A DNA stretch of 64,000 nucleotides, taken from the NCBI RefSeq assembly GCF_042663885.1, contig NZ_JBHSXV010000001.1, one strand, 5' to 3'. The notes under the pieces were generated by a model that worked only from the letters and a program-made list of their open reading frames with translations, had not been told where the DNA came from and did not search any database. Within the stretch, counting starts at the first letter, position 1; each line of letters opens with the position of its first letter. This DNA is from Aquipuribacter hungaricus. Its GTDB lineage: Bacteria; Actinomycetota; Actinomycetes; Actinomycetales; JBBAYJ01. A program made the translations under genes and the position numbers. Positions 40,574 to 48,803 of this stretch are shown piece after piece.

Positions 40574-41385
40574 CGGAGGTGCTCCACGTCGCCCGCGGAC
40601 ACCGTCGTCCGCCCACCGGGGCCGTCGAGGACCAGCGAGCCGTCGCGGGCGAGGTCGACGGCGGTCCCCTCGCGGACGCCGCCCGGCGTGCTCGCGCGCA
40701 CCCGGCGCCCGAGCGTCGTGCAGACCGCGCGGTAGGCCGCGTCGGTGCCGGAGGCGGCCGCGTCGCCGCCGGCCCGCTCCCACGCCCCGACCCGGCCGCG
40801 CAGGCCCTCCTCGAGCAGCGGCAGCAGCTCGTCGGCGCCGACCGGGCGGTCCAGCAGGCGCTGCAGGGAGGTCGCCCGCCCGCCCGGCGGCACCGGGTCG
40901 GGGTCGGCGAGGTTGACGCCCACCCCGACGACGACGGCCGGCCCGGCGGGGGTCCCGGTCGTCTCGGCGAGGATGCCCGCGAGCTTGGCCAGCCCCGTCC
41001 GGGCGCCGTCGACCGGCCCGGGGCCGGCGCCGAGCTCCGCGCCGGGGCCGTCGGTGACCACGACGTCGTTGGGCCACTTGAGCCCCACCGCCCCCGACCC
41101 GGTGCCCGGGCGTGCCCCGAGGCCGGCCAGCGCGTCGAGCACCCCGAGCCCCACGACGACCGGCAGCCAGGTCCAGGCGGCCTGCGGGACGGCGGGGGTG
41201 AGCAGCACGGACACCGACAGCGAGGTCCCGGGCGCGCTCTGCCAGCCGCGGCCCAGCCGTCCCCGGCCCGCCGTCTGCGCCCGGGCCGCGAGCACGGTCG
41301 GGCCGGCCTCGCCGCCGCGCGCGGCCTCCAGGAGGTCGGCGTTGGTGGAGCCGGTGACCTCCACCACCCGCACCGGCCAGACCAT
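40570..41385 (-). CDS. birA: biotin--[acetyl-CoA carboxylase] ligase
   Basis: Attaches biotin to the carrier lysine of acyl-CoA carboxylases by way of biotinyl-AMP. The 271 residues form a class I enzyme without the DNA-binding domain. VVEVTGSTNADLLEAA, QTAGRGRLGRGWQSAPG (biotinyl-AMP loop GRGRxGRxW) and VGLKWPNDVVV are diagnostic, and GILAETTG and VVGVGVNL complete the catalytic fold. A TACGGT -10 ends six bases before the ATG at 41385. Divergent from the carboxylase beta-chain gene whose complex it serves, and translationally coupled to the cyclase. Confidence 0.94.
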   Translation of the reverse strand: MVWPVRVVEVTGSTNADLLEAARGGEAGPTVLAARAQTAGRGRLGRGWQSAPGTSLSVSVLLTPAVPQAAWTWLPVVVGLGVLDALAGLGARPGTGSGAVGLKWPNDVVVTDGPGAELGAGPGPVDGARTGLAKLAGILAETTGTPAGPAVVVGVGVNLADPDPVPPGGRATSLQRLLDRPVGADELLPLLEEGLRGRVGAWERAGGDAAASGTDAAYRAVCTTLGRRVRASTPGGVREGTAVDLARDGSLVLDGPGGRTTVSAGDVEHLR

Positions 41386-41391
41386 CCGTGC

Positions 41392-41397
41392 ACCGTA
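41392..41397 (-). promoter_or_regulatory. TACGGT -10 element of birA
   Basis: On the minus strand TACGGT ends six bases before the birA ATG; leaderless spacing. Confidence 0.5.
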
Positions 41398-41430
41398 GCG
41401 CCGGGCCCTGCCACGGGGTCCGCGGGTGGC

Positions 41431-41436
41431 TAGGCT
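41431..41436 (+). promoter_or_regulatory. TAGGCT -10 element of the carboxylase gene
   Basis: TAGGCT ends seven bases before the GTG at 41444; leaderless spacing, in divergent arrangement with the birA -10. Confidence 0.55.
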
Positions 41437-41443
41437 CCGGCGG

Positions 41444-43096
41444 GTGCAGCCCCAGGACACCTCCGCAGCCGCCCCCGCAGGCACCGTCGCCCCCGTGGCC
41501 CCCACCGGCCCGGACATCCACAGCACCGCCGGCAGGCTCGCGGACCTGCAGCGGCGCACGGACGAGGCCGTCCACGCCGGCTCGGCGCGGGCCGTGGACA
41601 AGCAGCACGCCAAGGGCAAGCGCACCGCCCGCGAGCGCATCGAGCTCCTGCTCGACCCCGGCTCGTTCACCGAGCTCGACGAGCTCGCCCGGCACCGCGC
41701 CCAGAACTTCGGCCTGTCGGCCAACCGCCCCTACGGCGACGGCGTCGTCACCGGCTACGGCACCGTCGACGGGCGCCAGGTGTGCGTCTTCGCGCAGGAC
41801 TTCACGGTCTTCGGCGGCAGCCTGGGCGAGGTGTTCGGCGAGAAGATCGTCAAGGTCATGGACCTCGCCGCCCGCGTCGGCTGCCCGGTCGTGGGCATCA
41901 ACGACTCCGGCGGGGCCCGGATCCAGGAGGGCGTCGTCGCGCTGGCGCTGTACGCGGAGATCTTCCGGCGCAACGTCCACGCCTCCGGGGTCGTCCCGCA
42001 GATCAGCCTCGTCCTCGGCCCGTGCGCGGGCGGCGCGGTCTACTCCCCCGCCATCACCGACTTCACGGTCATGGTCGACCAGACCTCGCACATGTTCATC
42101 ACCGGCCCTGACGTCATCAAGACCGTGACCGGCGAGGACGTCGGCATGGAGGAGCTGGGCGGGGCGCGCACCCACAACTCCGTGTCCGGCAACGCGCACT
42201 ACATGGCCTCCGACGAGGAGGACGCCATCGGGTACGTCAAGGACCTGCTGGGCTTCCTGCCGCCGAACAACCTGGAGAAGCCTCCGGTCGCGGAGCCGGC
42301 CGACGACCCGGCCGCGACGCTGGAGCGGGAGGAGGACCTGGTCCTCGACACGCTGGTGCCGGACTCGGCCAACCAGCCGTACGACATGCACACCGTCATC
42401 GAGACGGTCGTGGACGACGGGCACTTCCTGGAGACCCAGCCCCTGTTCGCGCCGAACATCCTGTGCGGCTTCGCCCGCGTCGACGGGCACCCCGTGGGCA
42501 TCGTCGCCAACCAGCCGATGCAGCTGGCCGGGACGCTCGACATCGACGCCTCCGAGAAGGCCGCCCGGTTCGTCCGGACCTGCGACGCCTTCAACGTGCC
42601 GGTGCTGACCTTCGTCGACGTCCCGGGGTTCCTGCCGGGCACCGGTCAGGAGTGGGGCGGCATCATCCGCCGCGGCGCCAAGCTGCTGTACGCCTACGCC
42701 GAGGCGACGGTGCCGATGGTCACCGTCATCACGCGCAAGGCCTACGGCGGGGCGTACTGCGTCATGGGGTCCAAGCACCTGGGCGCCGACGTCAACCTCG
42801 CCTGGCCGACGGCCCAGATCGCCGTCATGGGCGCCCAGGGCGCGGCGAACATCCTCTACCGCGGGGTGCTGGCCGACGCCGCCGCCGCGGGGCAGGACGT
42901 CGACGAGGTCCGCTCGGAGAAGATCGCCGAGTACGAGGACACCTTCGCCAACCCGTACATCGCGGCCGAGCGCGGCTACGTCGACGCGGTCGTCCGGCCG
43001 TCGACGACACGGGTGGAGATCACCAAGGCCCTGCGCCTGCTGCGCACCAAGCGCGAGACGCTGCCCCCCAAGAAGCACGGCAACATCCCGCTGTGA
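41444..43096 (+). CDS. acyl-CoA carboxylase beta (carboxyltransferase) subunit
   Basis: Transfers the carboxyl from biotin to acetyl- or propionyl-CoA, giving malonyl- or methylmalonyl-CoA for fatty and branched lipids. The 550 residues contain both crotonase-like halves: GGSLGEVFGEKIVKVMDLA and INDSGGARIQEGV in the N-domain (acyl-CoA oxyanion GG) and FVDVPGFLPGTGQEWGGIIR and AYGGAYCVMGSKHLGAD in the C-domain. These are AccD5/PccB-type signatures. Whether it prefers acetyl or propionyl depends on one residue I cannot map with certainty. The GTG at 41444 follows TAGGCT. Its epsilon partner is encoded 3 kb downstream at 46091. Confidence 0.94.
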   Translation: MQPQDTSAAAPAGTVAPVAPTGPDIHSTAGRLADLQRRTDEAVHAGSARAVDKQHAKGKRTARERIELLLDPGSFTELDELARHRAQNFGLSANRPYGDGVVTGYGTVDGRQVCVFAQDFTVFGGSLGEVFGEKIVKVMDLAARVGCPVVGINDSGGARIQEGVVALALYAEIFRRNVHASGVVPQISLVLGPCAGGAVYSPAITDFTVMVDQTSHMFITGPDVIKTVTGEDVGMEELGGARTHNSVSGNAHYMASDEEDAIGYVKDLLGFLPPNNLEKPPVAEPADDPAATLEREEDLVLDTLVPDSANQPYDMHTVIETVVDDGHFLETQPLFAPNILCGFARVDGHPVGIVANQPMQLAGTLDIDASEKAARFVRTCDAFNVPVLTFVDVPGFLPGTGQEWGGIIRRGAKLLYAYAEATVPMVTVITRKAYGGAYCVMGSKHLGADVNLAWPTAQIAVMGAQGAANILYRGVLADAAAAGQDVDEVRSEKIAEYEDTFANPYIAAERGYVDAVVRPSTTRVEITKALRLLRTKRETLPPKKHGNIPL

Positions 43097-43181
43097 GCGT
43101 CGGGGAGGCACCGGCTGGGTACCGCGGGCACCAGGGCCCGTCCCTCCGACGTTGGCCGAGCATGCTGGGAGGACCGACGAC

Positions 43182-45228
43182 GTGACGGCGACCGACGCAG
43201 GCGTGGCGCTGCCCCTGGACGACCCCGCCGCGCTCACCTCGCAGGTGACCGACAGCGCGGACGTCCTCGACGACACGGCGGCGCAGTCCGCCGTGGAGGA
43301 GCTGAGCCAGCAGACCGGGGTGGACCTGTACGTGGTCTACGTCGACGACTTCGGCGGGCTGGAGTCCGAGGAGTGGGTCATCGAGACCGGCAGCCTCACG
43401 GGCCTGGGCGAGACCGACGCGATGCTCGCCGTCGCCGTCGGGGACCGCGAGTTCTGGTTCGAGCCGCCCGCGTCCCTCACCACCGCGGAGGGGCAGGCCA
43501 TCCGCGAGGCGGTCGTCGACGAGCTGGGCCAGGACGACTGGGACGGGGCGGTGACCGCGGCCGCGACCACCACCGCGCAGGTCGTCGCCTCCGAGGGCGG
43601 GACCGGCGGCGCGCCCGCCCCCGCCCCGGCCGGCGGCTCCTCCGGCCTCGGCGGCCTGCTCGTCCTCGGCGTGGTGGCAGCCCTGGGCATCGCGCTGCTG
43701 GTCGCCGTGGTCCGCCGCTCGTCCCGCCGCCGCGCCGACGCCCAGGGCGCGGCCGCCGCGGCCCCCGCACCCACCGGCTGGGGCGCCGTCCCCACGCCCG
43801 AGCTCGAGCAGCGCGCCGGCTCGGCCCTGCTGGCCGGCGACGAGGCCCTGCGGGAGTCCGAGCAGGAGCTCGCCTTCGCACGGGCCCAGTTCGGCGACGC
43901 GGGCACGGAGGAGTTCGAGCGCGCGGTCACCACCGCCCGCACCGAGCTCACCGCAGCCTTCGCCGCCCGCCACCAGCTCGACGAGCTGCAGCGGGCCCGC
44001 CCCGACGTCCCCGAGCAGGAGCGCCGCCGTCTGCTCGTCACGGTGCTCGAGCGGACCCAGGTCGCCGACGAGGCGCTCGAGGCCCAGGCGGAGTCCATGC
44101 GCCGGCTGCGCGACCTCGAGCGGTCCCTGCCGACGCTGCTGCCCGCCCTGGAGTCCCGCACCCAGGCCGTCCGCGCCGAGGTCGACCGCGCCGGGCAGCT
44201 GCTGGCCGACCTCGGCGCCTCGTACGACGCGGCCGCGGTCGAGCCGGTCCGCGACAACGCCCGCCACGGGCGCGAGCTCGTCGACTTCGCCGTCGCCCGG
44301 CTCGCCGAGGCGCGCCAGCACGTGGCCGCCGGCACCGCTGGCGAGGGTGCGCTCGCCGCCCACGAGGCCGAGGCCGCCCTGGCCCGCGCCGAGGAGCAGG
44401 CCCGCGCGGTCGCCGACCTGCAGTCCCACGTCCGCCAGGCGCTGGTCCAGCTGCCCGGCGCCACCGCCGACCTGCGCGCCGACCTGGCGCAGGCCGAGGC
44501 CGTCCTGGCCCGCGGCGGCGACGACCAGGCTCGCCGGTGCCGCCGGCCGCGCGCGGGCCGCGGTGGCCGAGGCCGAGCGGCAGGTCCAGACCGGCCAGCC
44601 CGGCCAGGCCGGCCAGGCCGGGCGCCAGGTGGCCGTCCGCGGCGGTGACCCGCTCGGCGTGCTGCGACGGGTCGAGGCGGCCGACGCGGCGCTCGACGAG
44701 GCGCTCGAGGCGCTGTCGGAGGCCGGCCGCACCCGCGCGCAGGCCGTGGCGGCGCTGCAGCACGCCGTGGTCGCCGCCCGTGCCGACGTCGAGGAGGTCG
44801 AGCAGTTCATCGCGGCCCGCCGCGGCGCGGTGTCCGTCGGCCCCCGCACCCGGGCCGCCCGGGCCCGCCAGCTCCTGCGCGCGGCGGAGGAGCAGGCCGG
44901 CCAGGACCCGGTCGCGGCGCTGCAGGCGGCCCGCGCGGCCGACGCCGAGGCCGACCAGGCGCTGCTCGAGGCGCGCCACGAGGTCGACCGCTACGCCGAC
45001 GACGACGACGACTACTACGGCCCCTACGGCAGGCGGCGCCGCCAGGGCGGTGTCGACGTCGGCGGCATGGCGCTCGGCGTCCTGCTCGGCAGCGTCCTCG
45101 GCGGCGGCGGCGGGGGCGGTGGTCTCGGCGGGGGCGGCTTCGGCGGTGGCGGGGGCGGCGGCTTCGGCGGCGGCTTCGGCGGCGGCGGGGGCTTCGGCGG
45201 GGGCGGCGGCTTCGGCGGCGACTTCTGA
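43182..45228 (+). pseudogene. TPM-domain membrane protein gene, interrupted by a +1 frameshift
   Basis: The frame opened by GTG 43182 (GGAGG nine bases upstream) encodes a TPM domain (SQVTDSADVL, VDLYVVYVDDFGG), one membrane helix (GGLLVLGVVAALGIALLVAVV) and a long helical, probably coiled-coil region up to VLARGGDDQ. It then runs into low-quality Arg-rich residues and stops at 44648. The next frame continues the same protein from 44530 (LAGAAGRARAAVAEAERQ) to a Gly-rich tail with FGGG repeats ending at 45228. One extra G in CAGGCTC at 44528-44529 explains it; without it the product is 681 residues. The start also lacks the signal peptide usual for the family. It may be a pseudogene, a sequencing error or programmed slippage. 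TPM proteins act at the envelope, often beside PspA as here. Confidence 0.82.
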
Positions 45229-45371
45229 CCGGCCCGCCCGTCACGCACCGACCCGCGGCGCACGACCGGCCACGCCCGATCCCGCAGCGCACGACCCGTC
45301 CCGCACGTACGTCCACAGGTGTCCGGCAGTCCCAGCAGTCCCCAAGCAGTCCACAGCACGGAGGAGCTCAC

Positions 45372-46094
45372 ATGGCACAGCAGTCCATCTTCGGTCGCAT
45401 CTCCCAGCTCGCCCGGGCGAACATCCACGCGATGATCGACCAGGCCGAGGACCCCGAGAAGATGCTCGACCAGATGATCCGCGACTACACCGCGAACATC
45501 ACCGAGGCCGAGCAGGCGGTCGCCCAGACCATCGGCAACCTGCGCCTCATGGAGGCCGACCGCGACGAGGACGCCGCCGCCGCCCGTGACTGGGGCAGCA
45601 AGGCCGTCGCGGCCAGCACCCGCGGCGACCAGCTGCGCGCCGCCGGCAACGCGTCCGAGGCCGACCGTCTCGACGGTCTCGCCAAGGTCGCCATCGAGCG
45701 GCAGATCAAGGCGGAGCAGGAGGCGTCCTCCCTCGGCGGCCAGATCGCCTCGCAGCAGGCCGTGGTGGACAAGCTGCGCGCCGGCCTGGAGGGCATGAAG
45801 GGCAAGCTCGGCGAGCTCAAGTCCCGCCGCGACGAGCTGGTCTCGCGCCAGAAGGTCGCCGTCGCCCAGAACCAGATGCACGACGCGATCAAGAGCATCG
45901 ACCTGGCCGACCCGACGAGCGAGCTCACCCGCTTCGAGGAGAAGATCCGCCGCGAGGAGGCCCGCGCCCTGGGCAACGCCGAGCTGGCCGCGTCGAGCCT
46001 GGACAACCAGTTCGCCGAGCTCGAGGACGCGGGCACCGCGATCGAGGTCGAGTCGCGCCTGGCCGCCCTCAAGCAGGGCCAGTCCCCCGCGTGA
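45372..46094 (+). CDS. pspA: PspA/IM30 (ESCRT-III-like) membrane-stress protein
   Basis: A 240-residue, almost wholly helical protein that would polymerise on the inner face of the membrane and stabilise it under stress. SIFGRISQLARANIHAMIDQ is the amphipathic N-terminal helix, and EDPEKMLDQMIRDY the conserved helix-2 motif of PspA/Vipp1. EEKIRREEARALGNAELA lies near the end. Strong ribosome site GGAGGAG. The upstream 140 bases contain short repeats (AGCAGTCC three times) and no clear promoter. The stop overlaps the epsilon-subunit start as GTGA. The TPM-domain neighbour supports an envelope-maintenance pair. Confidence 0.93.
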   Translation: MAQQSIFGRISQLARANIHAMIDQAEDPEKMLDQMIRDYTANITEAEQAVAQTIGNLRLMEADRDEDAAAARDWGSKAVAASTRGDQLRAAGNASEADRLDGLAKVAIERQIKAEQEASSLGGQIASQQAVVDKLRAGLEGMKGKLGELKSRRDELVSRQKVAVAQNQMHDAIKSIDLADPTSELTRFEEKIRREEARALGNAELAASSLDNQFAELEDAGTAIEVESRLAALKQGQSPA

Positions 46095-46297
46095 ACGACG
46101 CGCTCGGGCTCCGCGTCGTCTCCGGCCACCCGGACGACGCGGAGCTCGCGGCGCTCGTCGCCGTGCTGCTCGCGGCCGGCGCCCCCGCCCCGGCGGCAGC
46201 GGACGACCGCCGCGGCGGTCTCTGGGGCCACCCGGCCACCCTGGTGAGGTCGGCCGGGGTCCCGCAGGTGGGCGGCTGGGCGGCCCCCCGCCCCTGA
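46091..46297 (+). CDS. accE: acyl-CoA carboxylase epsilon subunit
   Basis: A 68-residue actinobacterial accessory subunit that stabilises the alpha-beta carboxylase complex. LRVVSGHPDDAELAALVAVL is the family core (the V-x-G-x-P-x-x-x-E-L-A-A-L pattern), and GLWGHPATLVR the usual C-terminal Trp segment. GTG 46091 overlaps the pspA stop as GTGA. The epsilon gene normally sits directly after the beta-chain gene; here TPM and pspA genes separate them, as if inserted into an ancestral operon. Confidence 0.88.
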   Translation: MNDALGLRVVSGHPDDAELAALVAVLLAAGAPAPAAADDRRGGLWGHPATLVRSAGVPQVGGWAAPRP

Positions 46298-46352
46298 GCC
46301 CGACGGGGGACCTCCGGCCGTGCGCCGGCAGGTCCCCCGCGCGGCGGGCGGC

Positions 46353-46358
46353 TACGTT
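46353..46358 (+). promoter_or_regulatory. TACGTT -10 element of the DUF885 gene
   Basis: TACGTT ends six bases before the GTG at 46365; leaderless spacing. Confidence 0.5.
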
Positions 46359-46364
46359 CCTCCG

Positions 46365-48053
46365 GTGAGCACCGACCCCCGCCGTCCCACCGCCGTCGAC
46401 GCCCTCGCCGAGGAGCTGCTCGAGGCCTACGCCGCCCTCGACCCGGAGGCCGCGACCATCACGGGCATCGCCGGGCACGACCACCGCCTCACCGACCACT
46501 CGGTCGCCGGCATCGCCGAGCGCACCGCCCTGTTCGCCGACGTCCTGCGCCGCCTGGACGCCCTGGAGCCGGCGGACGCCACCGACGTCGTCACCGCCGA
46601 CGTCCTCCGCGAGCGGGCGGGCGCCGAGATCGCCATGGCGGAGGCCGGCGAGCACGCCGCCGCCCTGGACGTCCTGGCCTCGCCCGTTCAGCGCATCCGC
46701 GAGGTCTTCGACCTCATGCCGACCGACGACGACGCGGCCTGGTCCACGGTCGCCGAGCGGCTGCGCGCGGTCCCGGAGGCCGTCGAGGGGTACCTGTCCG
46801 CGCTGCGGGACTCGGCCGCGCAGGGTCGGGTCGCCGCCCGCCGCCAGGTGCTGGTCACGGCGGTGCAGTGCGACGACAACGTCGGCCCGGCCGGCTTCTT
46901 CCTGGCCACCGCCACGCGGGCCCGCACGGCCGTGCTCGCCGACGACAGCGACCCCCTGGGCGACGACCTGCTCGCCGAGCTCGACGAGGCCGCGCTCGGC
47001 GCGTCCGAGGCGTACGCCGGCCTGGCCCGCGCGCTGCGCGAGGAGCTGCTGCCCCAGGCGCCGGAGGAGGACGCGGTCGGGGCCGAGCGCTACGCCGTCC
47101 GGCTGCGCTACTACCTGGGCGCCGACGTCGACCTGCGCGAGACCTACGAGTGGGGCGTCTCGGAGGTCGAGCGGCTCGTCGCCGAGGGCACCGAGGTCGC
47201 GCGCACGCTGGGCGCGGCCACCGTCCAGGAGGCCGTCGAGCAGCTCGACCACGACCCGGCCCGGCTCGTCCACGGCGCCGAGGCGTTCCGTGACTGGATG
47301 CAGGCCGTCTCCGACGAGGCCGTCGCCGCCCTGGGCGGCAGCCACTTCGACGTGCCCGACGCCGTCCGCACCCTCGACTGCCGGATCGCGCCCTCGACGA
47401 CCGGCGTCGTCTACTACACGCCCCCGTCGGAGGACCTGTCCCGCCCGGGCGCCATGTGGTGGTCGGTGCCCAAGGGGATGACGTCGTTCAGCACGTGGCA
47501 GCAGCGCACGACCGTCTACCACGAGGGTGTCCCGGGCCACCACCTGCAGATCGCCCAGACGCTGCTGCGCACCGAGGAGCTCAACCGCTACCGCCGGGTC
47601 GGGGTGTGGGTGTCCGGCCACGGCGAGGGGTGGGCCCTGTACTCCGAGCAGCTCATGGCCGAGCTCGGCTACCTCGACGACCCGGGCGACCGGCTCGGCC
47701 TCATCGCCTCCCAGCTGCTGCGCTCGGTGCGCGTCGTGCTCGACATCGGCGTGCACTGCGGCTTCGAGCCCCCCGCCCGGGCCGGCGGCGGCGCCTGGAC
47801 CTACGACTCGGCGTGGGCGTACCTCACCTCGGTGGTGCCCGAGCCCGAGGCGACGCTGCGGTTCGAGCTCGACCGCTACCTCGGCCACCCCGGCCAGGCC
47901 CCGTCGTACAAGGTCGGCGAGCGGACCTGGCTGGAGCTGCGCGAGCAGGCCCGCGAGCGCGAGGGCGACGCCTTCGACCTCACCGCCTGGCACCGCCGGG
48001 CCCTGGACCTCGGCTCCGTCGGCCTGGACACCCTGCGCCGGGCCCTGGCGTGA
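46365..48053 (+). CDS. DUF885 family zinc-peptidase-like protein
   Basis: A 562-residue cytosolic protein of the DUF885 family, helical and related to gluzincin metallopeptidases. TVYHEGVPGHHLQIAQTLLR (about residues 384-403) is the family's HExxPGHH form of the zinc motif, and SGHGEGWALYSEQLMAELGY downstream supplies further metal and substrate residues. TASI-like YYTPPSEDLSRPGAMWWSVP precedes it. Characterised members are few and specificity is unknown; oligopeptide or amide hydrolysis is likely. GTG 46365 follows TACGTT. Coupled by GTGA to the Maf gene. Confidence 0.88.
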   Translation: MSTDPRRPTAVDALAEELLEAYAALDPEAATITGIAGHDHRLTDHSVAGIAERTALFADVLRRLDALEPADATDVVTADVLRERAGAEIAMAEAGEHAAALDVLASPVQRIREVFDLMPTDDDAAWSTVAERLRAVPEAVEGYLSALRDSAAQGRVAARRQVLVTAVQCDDNVGPAGFFLATATRARTAVLADDSDPLGDDLLAELDEAALGASEAYAGLARALREELLPQAPEEDAVGAERYAVRLRYYLGADVDLRETYEWGVSEVERLVAEGTEVARTLGAATVQEAVEQLDHDPARLVHGAEAFRDWMQAVSDEAVAALGGSHFDVPDAVRTLDCRIAPSTTGVVYYTPPSEDLSRPGAMWWSVPKGMTSFSTWQQRTTVYHEGVPGHHLQIAQTLLRTEELNRYRRVGVWVSGHGEGWALYSEQLMAELGYLDDPGDRLGLIASQLLRSVRVVLDIGVHCGFEPPARAGGGAWTYDSAWAYLTSVVPEPEATLRFELDRYLGHPGQAPSYKVGERTWLELREQAREREGDAFDLTAWHRRALDLGSVGLDTLRRALA

Positions 48054-48694
48054 GCCCGCGCCTGGTCCTGGCCTCCCGGTCACCCGCCAGGCTCGCCACC
48101 CTGCGCGCCGCCGGCGTCGAGCCGGAGGTGCGGGTGAGCGCGGTCGACGAGGACGAGGTCGTCGCCCGCTACGGCGTTGACGACCCCTCCGACGTCGCCC
48201 TGCTCCTGGCCCGGGCCAAGGCGGAGGACGTGGCCGCCGCCCTGCGCGACGACGACGGCCCCGGTCCGCTCGTCGTCGGCTGCGACTCCGTCCTGGACCT
48301 CGACGGCCGGGCGTACGGCAAGCCCGGGACGCCGGAGGTGGCGCGGGAGCGCTGGCTGCAGATGCGCGGGCGCACCGGGGTGCTGCGCACCGGGCACTGG
48401 CTCGTCGACGCCCGCGACGCCGAGGACGGCGGCACGGGGGTGAGCATCGGCGAGCTGAGCAGCACCCTGGTCCGCTTCGCCGACCTCGACGACGACGAGG
48501 TCGACGCCTACGTCGCCACCGGCGAGCCCCTGCAGGTGGCCGGCTCGTTCACCGTCGACGGGCTCGGCGGCGCGTACGTCGAGGGCGTCGACGGCGACCA
48601 CCACGCCGTCGTCGGGATCGGCCTGCCCACCCTGCGCCGACTCGTCCGCCAGGTCGGCGTGCCGTGGCACTCGCTGTGGGCCGCCCGCGCCTGA
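48050..48694 (+). CDS. Maf family nucleoside-triphosphate pyrophosphatase
   Basis: House-cleaning enzyme that hydrolyses modified or canonical nucleoside triphosphates (dTTP, UTP, m7GTP class) to monophosphates. The 214 residues start PRLVLASRSPARLATLRAAG (phosphate-binding S-x-S-x-x-R), then VGCDSVLDLDGRAYGKPG (catalytic Asp) and RTGVLRTGHWLVD, and end GAYVEGVDGDHHAVVGIGLP. The family is reported to affect septum formation, and maf genes often neighbour carboxylase genes in actinobacteria, as here. The GTGA overlap sets the start at 48050. A hairpin follows. Confidence 0.92.
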   Translation: MSPRLVLASRSPARLATLRAAGVEPEVRVSAVDEDEVVARYGVDDPSDVALLLARAKAEDVAAALRDDDGPGPLVVGCDSVLDLDGRAYGKPGTPEVARERWLQMRGRTGVLRTGHWLVDARDAEDGGTGVSIGELSSTLVRFADLDDDEVDAYVATGEPLQVAGSFTVDGLGGAYVEGVDGDHHAVVGIGLPTLRRLVRQVGVPWHSLWAARA

Positions 48695-48717
48695 CCCGCT
48701 CCTGACCCGCCGCGCGC

Positions 48718-48739
48718 CCGGGGCCTGACGGGGCCCCGG
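48718..48739 (+). terminator. hairpin after the Maf gene
   Basis: An 8-bp stem CCGGGGCC / GGCCCCGG with a 6-base loop, 23 bases after the stop. Confidence 0.5.
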
Positions 48740-48767
48740 CCGCCCCCGCGACCCGACTGCTCCGTCG

Positions 48768-48796
48768 CTACAGCCGCGGCCCGGACCGGCCGATGG
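48768..48796 (+). promoter_or_regulatory. candidate flagellar-sigma (FliA-type) promoter of the chemoreceptor gene
   Basis: CTACAG (48768-48773), 15 bases, GCCGATGG (48789-48796), ending seven bases before the ATG at 48804. Chemoreceptor genes are classical FliA targets, which supports reading the other two sites the same way. The -35 is poorer than in the other two. Confidence 0.5.
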
Positions 48797-48803
48797 GGCG
48801 ACC

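Noticed and set aside
43152..43181. Earlier in-frame start for the TPM-domain gene
   Set aside because: It adds only MAEHAGRTDD, no signal peptide, and has no ribosome site, while GTG 43182 has GGAGG at good distance.
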